Below are positions 1 to 7,275 of a stretch of DNA of 8,153 nucleotides, piece by piece. The stretch is taken from assembly GCA_027063295.1 (NCBI GenBank), contig JAMORZ010000124.1, positions 1-8,153 of the forward strand, given 5' to 3'. Both the position numbers and the translations under genes were made by a program. The DNA comes from Sulfurimonas sp. GTDB taxonomy: Bacteria; Campylobacterota; Campylobacteria; Campylobacterales; Sulfurimonadaceae. The notes beneath the pieces are model-generated. The model was not told the DNA's origin. It ran no database searches and saw only the letters and a list, made by a program, of their open reading frames with translations. Every line of letters begins with the position of its first letter. Within the stretch, counting starts at the first letter, position 1.

Positions 1-2186
1 CCAACAGGTGAAAACCACTCAATCCCAAATCCATATCCCGCACGAGATTCATCATTGGTAACTAGAGCTGATGGATCAATAATATTATCAGAGATAATAC
101 CCCAATCCACAAATCCAACTAAACGCATCTTCGCTTTTGTTACAAGTGGAACACTTAACTCCAAAGAGTTAGAAAAAGTTTGTGTACCACCAACACGACG
201 AACTGTTTTACCATCAATGGTATCTGCACCTGTACTATCTTCTATTGTCGGCGATATAGAGTACGATTCATACCCTCTAACACTACCGATACCACCCATA
301 TAAAATTTTTCTGCTAATGGGACATAGCCTGTATCTACAGCTACATACAATCTTGCTTTATATCTAAAAATAGCATCAAATCCTACATACTCTTCCAAGC
401 CTCTAAAAATACCAAGATTTGTACGTGATTTAAAGAAGTTTGCATCTGCTCCAAGACCAGATTTTTCAAAACTTTGAGAGAGCTCAAACCCTTCACGTGG
501 AAGATAATAATCATCTGTACTATCCCATTTCGCACTCATAGTAATAGAACTTTTTGAATAATCTTCAAAATAGTATGTATTGTAGTTACTTTGATTAAAG
601 TCACTTCCAAATTCATACGCATTTTTGGAGTATCCATATCCTAAATATCCTGAAATATGTCGTGAAAATCTATGACCTGTCCCTATACTTACACCATCTG
701 TGAGTACTGTATAATCATTATATTCATACGATGATGTATAGATAGAAAAATTACCACTAAAGTCACTATCATTAAGTCTTGGATTTGATATATTAAATGA
801 GAAGTTTTTTGTTGTCTCTGATTTTTCTGCTTTTAGCCCTACATTAATTCCAGAACCCCAAATATTACGATCATTTACACCAATCGATAATAACAACCCT
901 CCATAAGAACCATATCCACCACCTATCTGGATATTTCCTGTTGGAGCTTCTTTAACTTTTACAATAAGATCCATCGTATGGTTATCTACACGTTTCTCCT
1001 CAATAGTATTACTATCAAAATATCCTAAACGCCCTATTGCACTTCTTGAATCTTTTAGATCTGTAAGTGAGTACATATCTCCAGGTCCAAGATAAAGCTC
1101 ACGACGAACTATTCTATCAAGAGTTCTTGTATTTCCTGAGATTATCACATTTCTGATTTTAACCTTTTCCCCAGGCATAATCTTAAATACAACTTCTACT
1201 GTATGATCTTCTTTATTTTTACGTAGATCAGGAACAACCTGAACAAATGCATAACTCATATCTGCAATAAGCGTTTTGATCTTTTGTGCATCATGACGAA
1301 ATGTTTTAATATTAAAAACTTCACCTTCATGAAGTGTAATAATCTCTTTAATCGCTTCATTATCAATAACATCTTTTGTTTGACTAATAGAGATAGCACT
1401 GATAGTATATGGATCACCCTCTTCTACCTGATAACTCATATCTGCTGTATAGTGGTCAAAATTGACACGAACAAATGGTGCATCAATCTTCGCATCCAAG
1501 TAACCAAACTGCATATAATAATCACGAATACGCAAGTTGTCATACTCAAGGTTTGGTAAAGACATCTTTCCATCGTTTCTTCCCCAGAACCAACCCATCC
1601 ATTGATGCTCTTTATTGGCAATCACATCATCAAAATCATCACTATCAAGTCCATGAACACCTGCATACTGAAGTTTTTCGATAATTATCTCTTCCCCTTC
1701 ATTTACCAAAAATACAACTTTGATACTACCATTTTCAAGGTACTCTGTTTTGACCTCTACAACAGAATCTATCTTCCCCTCTTGGTTGATAGCTTCTATA
1801 ATACGCTTTTTTGCAGCTTCGAGTTTTTTCTCATCATAGAGTGTACCTTTTTTGATTTGGATAACACTCCCTTTAACGTCCTCATCATTCTCTTTCCAAC
1901 CTTTGAGCTCAACCTGAGAAATAATCGCTTTTTCTTTGAAGAAAAAACGCAACTCACCATCTTCAAATTCAACCCAGATATCGTTAAAATATCCCTGATT
2001 AAAATAATTTTTTATCGCTTTATCAACATCTTTTTGCTCAATATCATCTCCAACTTCAAAAGGAAGCATCCTTAAAGCAACAGGCTCAGAGAGGTGAACA
2101 ATACCATCAAATTTAACAGACTTAAGAGTTTGCGAAAAGAGTGCAGTTGTGACAAATAAAAATAAAATGTTTATAATAAGTTTCAT
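1..2186 (-). CDS. bamA: BamA, outer-membrane protein assembly factor (3' end truncated by window edge)
   Basis: Central Omp85-family component of the BAM complex, which folds and inserts beta-barrel proteins into the outer membrane. The minus-strand frame is open from the ATG at 2186-2184 to the window edge (728 full codons) with no stop or frameshift. Residues 1-18 form a signal peptide (MKLIINILFLFVTTALFS). Five POTRA domains follow at roughly 20-88, 91-166, 168-257, 262-340 and 346-413; the third has the WMGWFWGRNDGKM stretch before its second helix, comparable to the WWNVVGDRKY region of E. coli BamA, and the fifth opens with SGNTRT. The beta-barrel starts near 418 (GNIQIGGGYGSYGG). The loop-6 signature VRGY is at residues 636-639 (bases 270-281), in the context GGIGSVRGYESYS. 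Only the last one or two barrel strands, including the C-terminal aromatic signal, should be missing. The start is supported by the signal peptide and a GGAA element 5 nt upstream. Divergent from tyrA. Very sure of family. Confidence 0.96.
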   Translation of the reverse strand, partial: MKLIINILFLFVTTALFSQTLKSVKFDGIVHLSEPVALRMLPFEVGDDIEQKDVDKAIKNYFNQGYFNDIWVEFEDGELRFFFKEKAIISQVELKGWKENDEDVKGSVIQIKKGTLYDEKKLEAAKKRIIEAINQEGKIDSVVEVKTEYLENGSIKVVFLVNEGEEIIIEKLQYAGVHGLDSDDFDDVIANKEHQWMGWFWGRNDGKMSLPNLEYDNLRIRDYYMQFGYLDAKIDAPFVRVNFDHYTADMSYQVEEGDPYTISAISISQTKDVIDNEAIKEIITLHEGEVFNIKTFRHDAQKIKTLIADMSYAFVQVVPDLRKNKEDHTVEVVFKIMPGEKVKIRNVIISGNTRTLDRIVRRELYLGPGDMYSLTDLKDSRSAIGRLGYFDSNTIEEKRVDNHTMDLIVKVKEAPTGNIQIGGGYGSYGGLLLSIGVNDRNIWGSGINVGLKAEKSETTKNFSFNISNPRLNDSDFSGNFSIYTSSYEYNDYTVLTDGVSIGTGHRFSRHISGYLGYGYSKNAYEFGSDFNQSNYNTYYFEDYSKSSITMSAKWDSTDDYYLPREGFELSQSFEKSGLGADANFFKSRTNLGIFRGLEEYVGFDAIFRYKARLYVAVDTGYVPLAEKFYMGGIGSVRGYESYSISPTIEDSTGADTIDGKTVRRVGGTQTFSNSLELSVPLVTKAKMRLVGFVDWGIISDNIIDPSALVTNDESRAGYGFGIEWFSPV

Positions 2187-2250
2187 TAAAGTTCCATAAT
2201 TAAAATAAGATAAAATTTTACCTCTTTTGTGGTTAATCTTGAGTAAATTT

Positions 2251-2271
2251 AGTATAATTTTACAAAAAAAA
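2251..2271 (-). promoter_or_regulatory. Candidate bamA promoter, -10 region with T-run
   Basis: Read on the minus strand, a run of eight T (2271-2264) and a G is followed by TAAAAT (2262-2257) and then TATACT (2256-2251). A T-rich stretch ending in TTTTG just upstream of a TATAAT-like box, without a -35 hexamer, is the pattern known for Campylobacter/Helicobacter sigma70 promoters. Either hexamer could be the -10. Transcription would begin near 2244-2250, giving a 5' UTR of about 60 nt for bamA. This is pattern matching only; no transcription start is visible from sequence. Confidence 0.42.
2253..2258 (+). promoter_or_regulatory. Candidate tyrA -10 box (TATAAT)
   Basis: A perfect TATAAT lies 26 nt before the tyrA start codon, preceded by TTTAG. 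No good -35 is seen at 17 nt; TGGTTA at 2230-2235 is a poor match, as expected for Campylobacterota. Transcription would start near 2265, leaving a leader of about 20 nt made almost only of A and T. The tyrA ribosome binding site is weak (AAAAGA at about 2273-2278). The box overlaps the candidate bamA -10 on the other strand. Confidence 0.5.
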
Positions 2272-2284
2272 TAAAAGATTAAAA

Positions 2285-3115
2285 ATGAATGCAGCAATTA
2301 TTGGACTTGGACTTATGGGTGGCTCTTTTGCATTAGCACTCAAAGAGCTTGATTTTATCACTTCAGTTGTCGGTTACGATCATAATGAACAACACCAAAA
2401 AACTGCTTTAGAGCTCAGTCTTGTAGATAAAATTGTCACATTTGATGAACTTAAGCAAGCTGAAATTATTATTCTTGCTATCCCTGTAAATGGTGTCATA
2501 AGGGCTCTACATGAACTTCAAGATATTCCAGATAAAACTACGATCATCGACCTTGGAAGTACAAAAGAGAAGATTGTAAAGAGTGTTCCTTCACAGATAC
2601 GTCACAATTTTGTTGCTGCTCATCCTATGACAGGAACAGAAAACTTTGGTCCAACTGCTGCTGTAGAGGGTTTATATAAAGAAAAAGTAGTTGTTCTATG
2701 TGATCTTGAAGATAGTGGAGAATATCAAGCAACACTTGCAAAAAAAATCTTTAAGTCTATTGGTATGAAAAAATATTTTATGAAAGCACATGAGCATGAT
2801 AGACATGCTGCGTTTATCTCCCATATGCCCCATGCCATCTCTTACTCTTTGGCAAATACAGTTATGAGACAAGAAAACAGAGAAAATATTTTAGCTTTGG
2901 CTGCGGGTGGATTTCGCTCTATGAGTCGCCTTGCAAAGTCTTCTCCATATATGTGGGAAGATATCTTTAAACAAAATAAAGACAATCTTCTAGAAGCTAT
3001 TACACTTTTTGAAAAAGAACTCTCTGGACTCAAAACTGCCATTGAACAAGACAATTGGGAAAAAGTTTTCAGTGAGATGGAGGATGGGAACAAACTCTAT
3101 GATATCTTCTCTTAA
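2285..3115 (+). CDS. tyrA: Prephenate dehydrogenase (tyrosine biosynthesis)
   Basis: Oxidatively decarboxylates prephenate to 4-hydroxyphenylpyruvate with NAD(P)+, the committed step to tyrosine, in the cytoplasm. At 276 residues it is a stand-alone dehydrogenase with no chorismate mutase domain and no C-terminal ACT domain. The Rossmann domain opens at the N-terminus with GLGLMGGS (residues 7-14). Asp31 in VVGYDHN, at the end of the second strand, favours NAD over NADP by family knowledge. The substrate motif AAHPMTGTEN (111-120) carries the conserved His113. The helical C-terminal domain has HDRHAAFISHMPH (171-183) and the arginine-bearing GGFRSMSRLAKSSP (208-221). The ATG start is right, because the Rossmann strand begins at residue 3. 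It is the only plus-strand gene, divergent from bamA, and its TAA overlaps the batD stop. Regulation at protein level by tyrosine through an ACT domain is absent. Confidence 0.97.
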   Translation: MNAAIIGLGLMGGSFALALKELDFITSVVGYDHNEQHQKTALELSLVDKIVTFDELKQAEIIILAIPVNGVIRALHELQDIPDKTTIIDLGSTKEKIVKSVPSQIRHNFVAAHPMTGTENFGPTAAVEGLYKEKVVVLCDLEDSGEYQATLAKKIFKSIGMKKYFMKAHEHDRHAAFISHMPHAISYSLANTVMRQENRENILALAAGGFRSMSRLAKSSPYMWEDIFKQNKDNLLEAITLFEKELSGLKTAIEQDNWEKVFSEMEDGNKLYDIFS

Positions 3116-3127
3116 GAGATATCATAG
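3097..3127. terminator. Palindrome at the convergent tyrA/batD ends, possible bidirectional terminator
   Basis: Perfect 11-bp arms CTATGATATCT (3097-3107) and AGATATCATAG (3117-3127) flank a 9-nt loop. The loop holds the TTAA that supplies both stop codons, so the hairpin spans the last codons of both genes. On the plus strand it is followed by CG and four T. On the minus strand only a broken T stretch follows (GAGTTTGTT). Stems have just three G/C pairs and U-tracts are short, so intrinsic termination would be modest. The position exactly at convergent gene ends is the main support. Confidence 0.5.
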
Positions 3128-4548
3128 CGTTTTAAAATCTCTTGAACTTTCTTCTTGTCAAGCTTCCTGTTTTTTCCCATATAAAGGTTTTCTTCTATGA
3201 TCTTTAATATCTCTTGAACATCTTCTTCATCTTTATATGGAAGAAGCTTCATAAACACTTTCTTTTCATCTTTTATATTGAAAGTATCTTTTTTTCTCTC
3301 CCTTTTTAACTGAGGGAAAAACCAAACAACTGCCCCACCAAAGAGCATACCAACAAAAAACAAAATCCCTCTTTCTACCATTGATGGACTTGTTGGATGA
3401 TCCATTGAAGATGATACTATCTCTTTTTGAGGTGTATTTGAAGCTTTTTTTACTTCTAAATGTTGCTTAGCAACCCCACCTATCACTTCAATTTTTATAG
3501 GATTTGTCTGTATCTTTTGTATTTTTTGTGTTTTCAGGTTAAAAAACTGCAAACTAAAAGGTGGAATTGTAAAGTTACTATCTGCAACAAATACTATTTT
3601 TTGAGTTAGGTGATCTTTATCTATTTGTATCTTTTCATCAAATACATTCACATTTGGAATATAGGGTTTAAAGCTTGGTATATCTTCTAAATTTCCTCTA
3701 CCTTGAACTTCGAGTGTCAAATTTACTGCTTCATTTTGTAGTACTTTTGTTTTATCAACAACAGCCGAAATCGTAAAATCACCCACTATAGTTTGATTTG
3801 TAGGTAAAGGTTTAACTTCTATCTCCAATTCATTAGAGTAGTAGCTTCTCCATTGTACTTGTGGTACAAATGATCCCCATATATCTCTTGATCCACTACG
3901 AGTTGCAATTGCCATTTGTGCACCATCTATGACAAGTTTACCTTCTCGTTGTGCTGATAGAGTGTAAAGCACTTTTGTTACGATATAGTCTTTCTCTTTT
4001 GTCACAAGAGGTTTTGATTCATTTTTCAACCAAAAACCTTTAAATGTTGGTGGAGTAAATTTACTATCAACAGCCTGTGCACCTTTTTTCTGTTTTAAAA
4101 CAAGTTCAATGTCAAAAGGCTCTCCTACATAAACAACTTTTTTCTTCGTATGCAATTCTAAAGAAAAATTACTGTTTTTTGATGAAGATGCCTTATTCAC
4201 AGATATTTTGATTGGCTTTGAAAAATATTTTTTTCCATCAACCTCAACACTTATAGGATCAATTGTACAACTCTCTTTTGGCATAAAGGTATACTCAAAA
4301 AGATAACTTTTACTAAATCCACCATGAATCATCTCAATATTTGTTTGAGATGCAGTCGAAAGAATTTTACTATTACATAAATTTTGTATATTTGGTTTTT
4401 TAACTTTTTGCCCCTCTACCTTGAGGGTATATGTTACTCTTTGTCCTCGAACAATATCTTGAAAATCCACATTAGCATCTATCCCAGCAGCACCAAGTGT
4501 TGTAGTAAATAATAAAAAATATATTATAAGTTTACCAAGGTTTTTCAT
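3112..4548 (-). CDS. batD: BatD-family protein (aerotolerance operon)
   Basis: Last gene of the Bat operon. BatD proteins are inner-membrane-anchored, largely periplasmic proteins; their biochemical role is unknown. The 478 residues start with a signal peptide (about 1-21, cut likely after LGAA). Three beta-rich modules follow at about 22-118, 125-247 and 254-355, typical of BatD. Family-like phrases are SNELEIEVKPLP (238-249) closing the second module and QGRGNLEDIPSFKP (282-295) in the third. A single TM helix lies at about 393-411 (ILFFVGMLFGGAVVWFF), with a basic cytoplasmic tail of about 65 residues rich in K and E. Cys58 and Cys93 in the first module could pair in the periplasm (inference). 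It starts 17 nt inside the preceding batBC frame, with AAGGAG (4556-4561) 7 nt upstream, so translation is probably coupled. Its TAA shares the TTAA with tyrA on the other strand. Confidence 0.9.
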   Translation of the reverse strand: MKNLGKLIIYFLLFTTTLGAAGIDANVDFQDIVRGQRVTYTLKVEGQKVKKPNIQNLCNSKILSTASQTNIEMIHGGFSKSYLFEYTFMPKESCTIDPISVEVDGKKYFSKPIKISVNKASSSKNSNFSLELHTKKKVVYVGEPFDIELVLKQKKGAQAVDSKFTPPTFKGFWLKNESKPLVTKEKDYIVTKVLYTLSAQREGKLVIDGAQMAIATRSGSRDIWGSFVPQVQWRSYYSNELEIEVKPLPTNQTIVGDFTISAVVDKTKVLQNEAVNLTLEVQGRGNLEDIPSFKPYIPNVNVFDEKIQIDKDHLTQKIVFVADSNFTIPPFSLQFFNLKTQKIQKIQTNPIKIEVIGGVAKQHLEVKKASNTPQKEIVSSSMDHPTSPSMVERGILFFVGMLFGGAVVWFFPQLKRERKKDTFNIKDEKKVFMKLLPYKDEEDVQEILKIIEENLYMGKNRKLDKKKVQEILKRYDIS

Positions 4549-6334
4549 CTGTATTCTCCTTGTGGGTATTCTCTTTATTTAGCATATACATATAACTATT
4601 TTGTTGTTTATTAAGCATTTGAAGCCACTTTTTCTCTTCTGCATCACTCATCCTTTGTTGTTTTATCTGTTGTTGATGTTGCATTTTCTTATCTGCTTGT
4701 TCTTCCTTCTCTTTATCTTTCTTTTTCTTTCTATTTTGCTTGTTTTTTTCTTTGTTCTTCTTTTGATCTTGATTCTTCTTTTCTTGCTTCTTTTTTCCTT
4801 CATCGTTCTTTTGATTTTGTTTACTCTTCTTTTGTTTATTTTTTTTATCGTTGTCCTTGTTGTTTTGTTTATTTTTCTCCTGTTTATTCTTTTTGTTTTG
4901 CTTGTTCTTTTTGTTTTGCTTGTTCTTTTTGTTTTGTTTTTGCAGTGCTTTTTTTACTGCTTCTAGATTCTCTCTTACTTCTTTATCTTCATGAAGTTTC
5001 AAAGATTCCTCATAGTGAATGATCGCTTCTTTTAAAGAGTTTATATCTCCCCTTTTAGCATAAGCATTTCCCATATTGGCAAAATTATTTGCTCGCTTTA
5101 TTTTATGCGCAAATTTAGCCTGTTTGTACGATTCTATCGCTTTATCATATTGCTTTTGTTTATAATAAGCATTCCCTGCATTATAAAAACTCTCTGCATT
5201 GTCTCCACTTTTTGCATATTTTTCGTAATTTATTGCTGCTTTTTTATAATTACCACTTTCATAAGCCTCTTTTGCATCTTTAAGTTGTACAAAGTCGAAC
5301 AACCCTGCATGTACAGATGGTACTGTTGTTGTAAATATCAAAGCAAAGAAAAAAAGATGTGGTACTTCTACTTTTTCCCTTTTGCTCATCGATGATGTCG
5401 CAATAAGCAAAATAAACAAAGCTAGTCCAAGAGGATAGTAAAATAAAGGGATATAACGTTCAACCATTTGTGATTTGAGTTTCTTTTTTTGACTATGCTG
5501 TTCTAGCTCGTGCAACATGACTCTGATATCTTTATCTGCATTCAGTGTCTCAATATAAACACCCCCTGTTTGTGTTGCTAATTCTGCAATAGCATTATTG
5601 AGTTTTGTAACAAGTATATCTCCTTGATATTTAATAAACTCACCATTTTCCAAACGCACAGGTGCACCTTTTTTTGTAGCGACACCTAAAACAAAAACAA
5701 CAATATTATGCTCTTTAGCATAAGCAATCTCTCGTGAAAAATCTTTTTTATCTCCACCGTCACTAAAAATCAAAACATATCGTTTTGCATCTTTTTTCAT
5801 ACTTTTATCAACAACCTCTAATAAAGAAAAAAAATCTGTTCCTTTTTCTGTTATTGAATTCGTGTTCAATTTAGAAAGTAAAAAAGAAACTGCTCTATGA
5901 TCAAAACTCAAAGGTGATACAAGATAAGAATTCTTAGCAAATGCTATAACACCTATCCTATCACTTTTTGCAAGTTTTAAAAACTCTAAAGCCTTGCGTT
6001 TTGCAAATTCTAAACGCTGTGGGTAAAGATCTTGTGCCAACATAGAGTCTGATATATCTAGTGCAATCATAATATCTGCACTTTTTGCTTTTACTTCAAT
6101 ATTTCCCTCTTTTATCACTGGTCCAGCCAAAGAGATAATAATTAAAATTGCTATCAACATAAACAGTGCATTTCTTGCTTTGAGTGTTAAGGTATTTGCA
6201 CTCACTCGTAACCTATCGATAACCTCTTCACTGAAAAATGTTGCCTGTGGCTCTTTTTGTGTCAAGAGCAATGTAAAAAGGATAACAACAACTGGTAACA
6301 TATAGTAGATAAATTCTGGATGCAAGAAACTCAT
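4532..6334 (-). CDS. batB: BatB-BatC fusion: VWA-domain plus TPR protein
   Basis: A 600-residue protein joining what are two genes (batB and batC) in Bacteroides-type operons. The BatB half has TM helices at about 10-25 and 56-74, then a VWA domain at about 85-275 with a complete metal-ion-dependent adhesion site: DISDS (93-97), Thr166 in KGTDF and SDGGD (191-195). A third TM lies at about 297-313. A short basic loop (SKREK) and a hydrophobic stretch (325-340) ending in PSVHAG resemble a second signal peptide or fourth TM. The BatC half has tetratricopeptide repeats at about 350-460 (AESFYNAGNAYYKQKQYDKA is a clear unit), then a K/N/Q-rich tract at 466-546 without hydrophobic residues, and a C-terminal box MSDAEEKKWLQMLNKQQ (562-578) of a kind I associate with BatC. 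Positive loops predict both VWA and TPR in the periplasm. It overlaps the batA stop by 1 nt (TAATG). VWA-TPR fusions are known in other proteobacteria. Confidence 0.93.
   Translation of the reverse strand: MSFLHPEFIYYMLPVVVILFTLLLTQKEPQATFFSEEVIDRLRVSANTLTLKARNALFMLIAILIIISLAGPVIKEGNIEVKAKSADIMIALDISDSMLAQDLYPQRLEFAKRKALEFLKLAKSDRIGVIAFAKNSYLVSPLSFDHRAVSFLLSKLNTNSITEKGTDFFSLLEVVDKSMKKDAKRYVLIFSDGGDKKDFSREIAYAKEHNIVVFVLGVATKKGAPVRLENGEFIKYQGDILVTKLNNAIAELATQTGGVYIETLNADKDIRVMLHELEQHSQKKKLKSQMVERYIPLFYYPLGLALFILLIATSSMSKREKVEVPHLFFFALIFTTTVPSVHAGLFDFVQLKDAKEAYESGNYKKAAINYEKYAKSGDNAESFYNAGNAYYKQKQYDKAIESYKQAKFAHKIKRANNFANMGNAYAKRGDINSLKEAIIHYEESLKLHEDKEVRENLEAVKKALQKQNKKNKQNKKNKQNKKNKQEKNKQNNKDNDKKNKQKKSKQNQKNDEGKKKQEKKNQDQKKNKEKNKQNRKKKKDKEKEEQADKKMQHQQQIKQQRMSDAEEKKWLQMLNKQQNSYMYMLNKENTHKENTDEKPW
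4556..4561 (-). promoter_or_regulatory. Ribosome binding site of batD
   Basis: AAGGAG on the minus strand, 7 nt before the batD ATG (4548-4546) and inside the last codons of the BatB-BatC frame. It fixes the start choice and supports reinitiation after the upstream gene. Confidence 0.8.
4697..4939 (-). other. Low-complexity K/N/Q tract of BatB-BatC (residues 466-546)
   Basis: Across these 81 residues only K, N, Q, E, D, R and one each of S and G occur; by my count 36 are lysine. There is no hydrophobic or aromatic residue, so the stretch cannot form a globular fold and is probably an extended or disordered basic arm between the TPR domain and the C-terminal box. The plus strand is correspondingly T-rich with homopolymer runs, the longest being eight T at 4839-4846. 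Confidence 0.85.
4884..4937 (-). repeat. Three 18-bp tandem repeats within batBC
   Basis: On the plus strand the unit TTGTTCTTTTTGTTTTGC recurs head to tail at 4884-4901 (one mismatch), 4902-4919 (exact) and 4920-4937 (last base differs). On the coding strand each unit encodes the hexapeptide N-K-K-N-K-Q in some register, and the reading frame is kept. More degenerate versions of the same composition continue toward 4700. Confidence 0.88.
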
Positions 6335-7275
6335 TAGGAAACTCCTCGCTTATTTCTAAGATAAATAAATAGCATCAAAGATAAAAATGCTAAAAATAAT
6401 GGATAGATATAATAATACTTCATATAACTAAAAGATTCGTTTTGTATCTTAGATGTCTCTAGCTCATCAATCTTTGCATATACCTGTTTAAGTTCAGATG
6501 CACTTGATGCTCCAAACGCAACACCACCTGTTTCATCTGCTATTTTTACAAGTACCTCTTGGTTATATTCATTAGGATGACCTATACCTATAGGATATAC
6601 TTTGACACCCTCTTTTTTTGCCATATCCAAAGCGACCTCTAAAGGTATCTTATCTATCCCTTTTGTACTGTATCCATCTGTTAGCAAAATAGCAATTTTT
6701 GATTTGGAATGGCTCATCTTTAAAAGATTTACACCTTGTGCCAATGCTTCATAAAGTGCAGTATATTTTCCAGCCATAGATATATGAAGTTGTGAGATGA
6801 TTTTATTTAAGATATGAGCATCATAGGTTAAAGGGGATGCAATAAATGAATATGCTCCAAATACAACTAAACCAATGTTGTCATGTTTTCTCTCTTTTAC
6901 AAAATCACTCACGATCTCTTTTACAACATCAAAACGTGTCTTATACTGATTTTGACTATCAAACCCTTGAGCCTGCATCGACTGTGAAGCATCAAGAATC
7001 AAAGCTATCTCATACCCATTTTTTGGTTCAAGCTCATACACCTCATCTTTTACAGGACTCATCAAAGCGATAATCATCATAATTATCCCTATCCATTTGA
7101 GCAAAAAAAGTGTTTTTGAACTTGCAACAGAACTTTTCATAAACTGTGTTGCATGAGGAAAATAGAGTGATGGCAAACGCATCTTACAAAGTGTCTCACA
7201 AGCAATAAAAAAGAAGATTACAAACCCTATCTTTGGAAACTCAAAATAAAGACCACCAAAAACATCACTAAACAT
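6334..7275 (-). CDS. batA: BatA, VWA-domain membrane protein
   Basis: First of the two VWA proteins of the operon, 313 residues, close to the usual BatA length. A hydrophobic segment at about 13-27 and a TM at 56-73 precede the VWA domain (about 88-265), with a C-terminal TM at about 286-305 and a short basic cytoplasmic end. The metal-binding site is complete: DASQS (95-99), Thr172 in GKYTALYEAL and TDG (199-201). This predicts divalent-cation-dependent partner binding in the periplasm (family knowledge). The start overlaps the upstream small gene by 8 nt and is served by AAAGG (7284-7288), 8 nt upstream, a weaker site than that of batB. BatA and BatB share architecture and are paralogues; the order batA-batB is inferred from BatB carrying the TPR half. 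Confidence 0.93.
   Translation of the reverse strand: MFSDVFGGLYFEFPKIGFVIFFFIACETLCKMRLPSLYFPHATQFMKSSVASSKTLFLLKWIGIIMMIIALMSPVKDEVYELEPKNGYEIALILDASQSMQAQGFDSQNQYKTRFDVVKEIVSDFVKERKHDNIGLVVFGAYSFIASPLTYDAHILNKIISQLHISMAGKYTALYEALAQGVNLLKMSHSKSKIAILLTDGYSTKGIDKIPLEVALDMAKKEGVKVYPIGIGHPNEYNQEVLVKIADETGGVAFGASSASELKQVYAKIDELETSKIQNESFSYMKYYYIYPLFLAFLSLMLFIYLRNKRGVS
6342..6347 (-). promoter_or_regulatory. Ribosome binding site of batB-batC
   Basis: GAGGAG on the minus strand, 7 nt before the ATG at 6334-6332 and inside the final codons of batA. The adjoining TAATG stop/start overlap suggests coupled translation of the two VWA proteins. Confidence 0.82.

Noticed and set aside
55..303. Plus-strand open frame of 82 residues opposite the bamA barrel
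   Set aside because: Antisense to the loop-6 region of BamA with the VRGY signature; no independent support.
1602..2075. Plus-strand open frame of 157 residues opposite bamA
   Set aside because: Antisense to the well-supported POTRA region of bamA, with F/I-rich composition typical of reversed AT-rich coding DNA.
2187..2200. Tiny upstream frame ATG-GAA-CTT-TAA whose stop overlaps the bamA start (TAATG)
   Set aside because: Three codons without a Shine-Dalgarno; its GGAA is more simply the bamA ribosome binding element.
4601..4966. Plus-strand open frame encoding a very hydrophobic 121-residue leucine/phenylalanine-rich peptide
   Set aside because: It is the exact antisense shadow of the lysine-rich BatB-BatC tract: T-rich complement of AAA/AAG codons reads as Phe and Leu. 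No ribosome binding site or family resemblance.
5387..5389. Independent translation start for BatC at Met316 of the fusion
   Set aside because: No purine-rich ribosome binding site upstream (sequence before it is GCGACATCATCG) and no stop codon separating the halves; protein-level processing is the better alternative.
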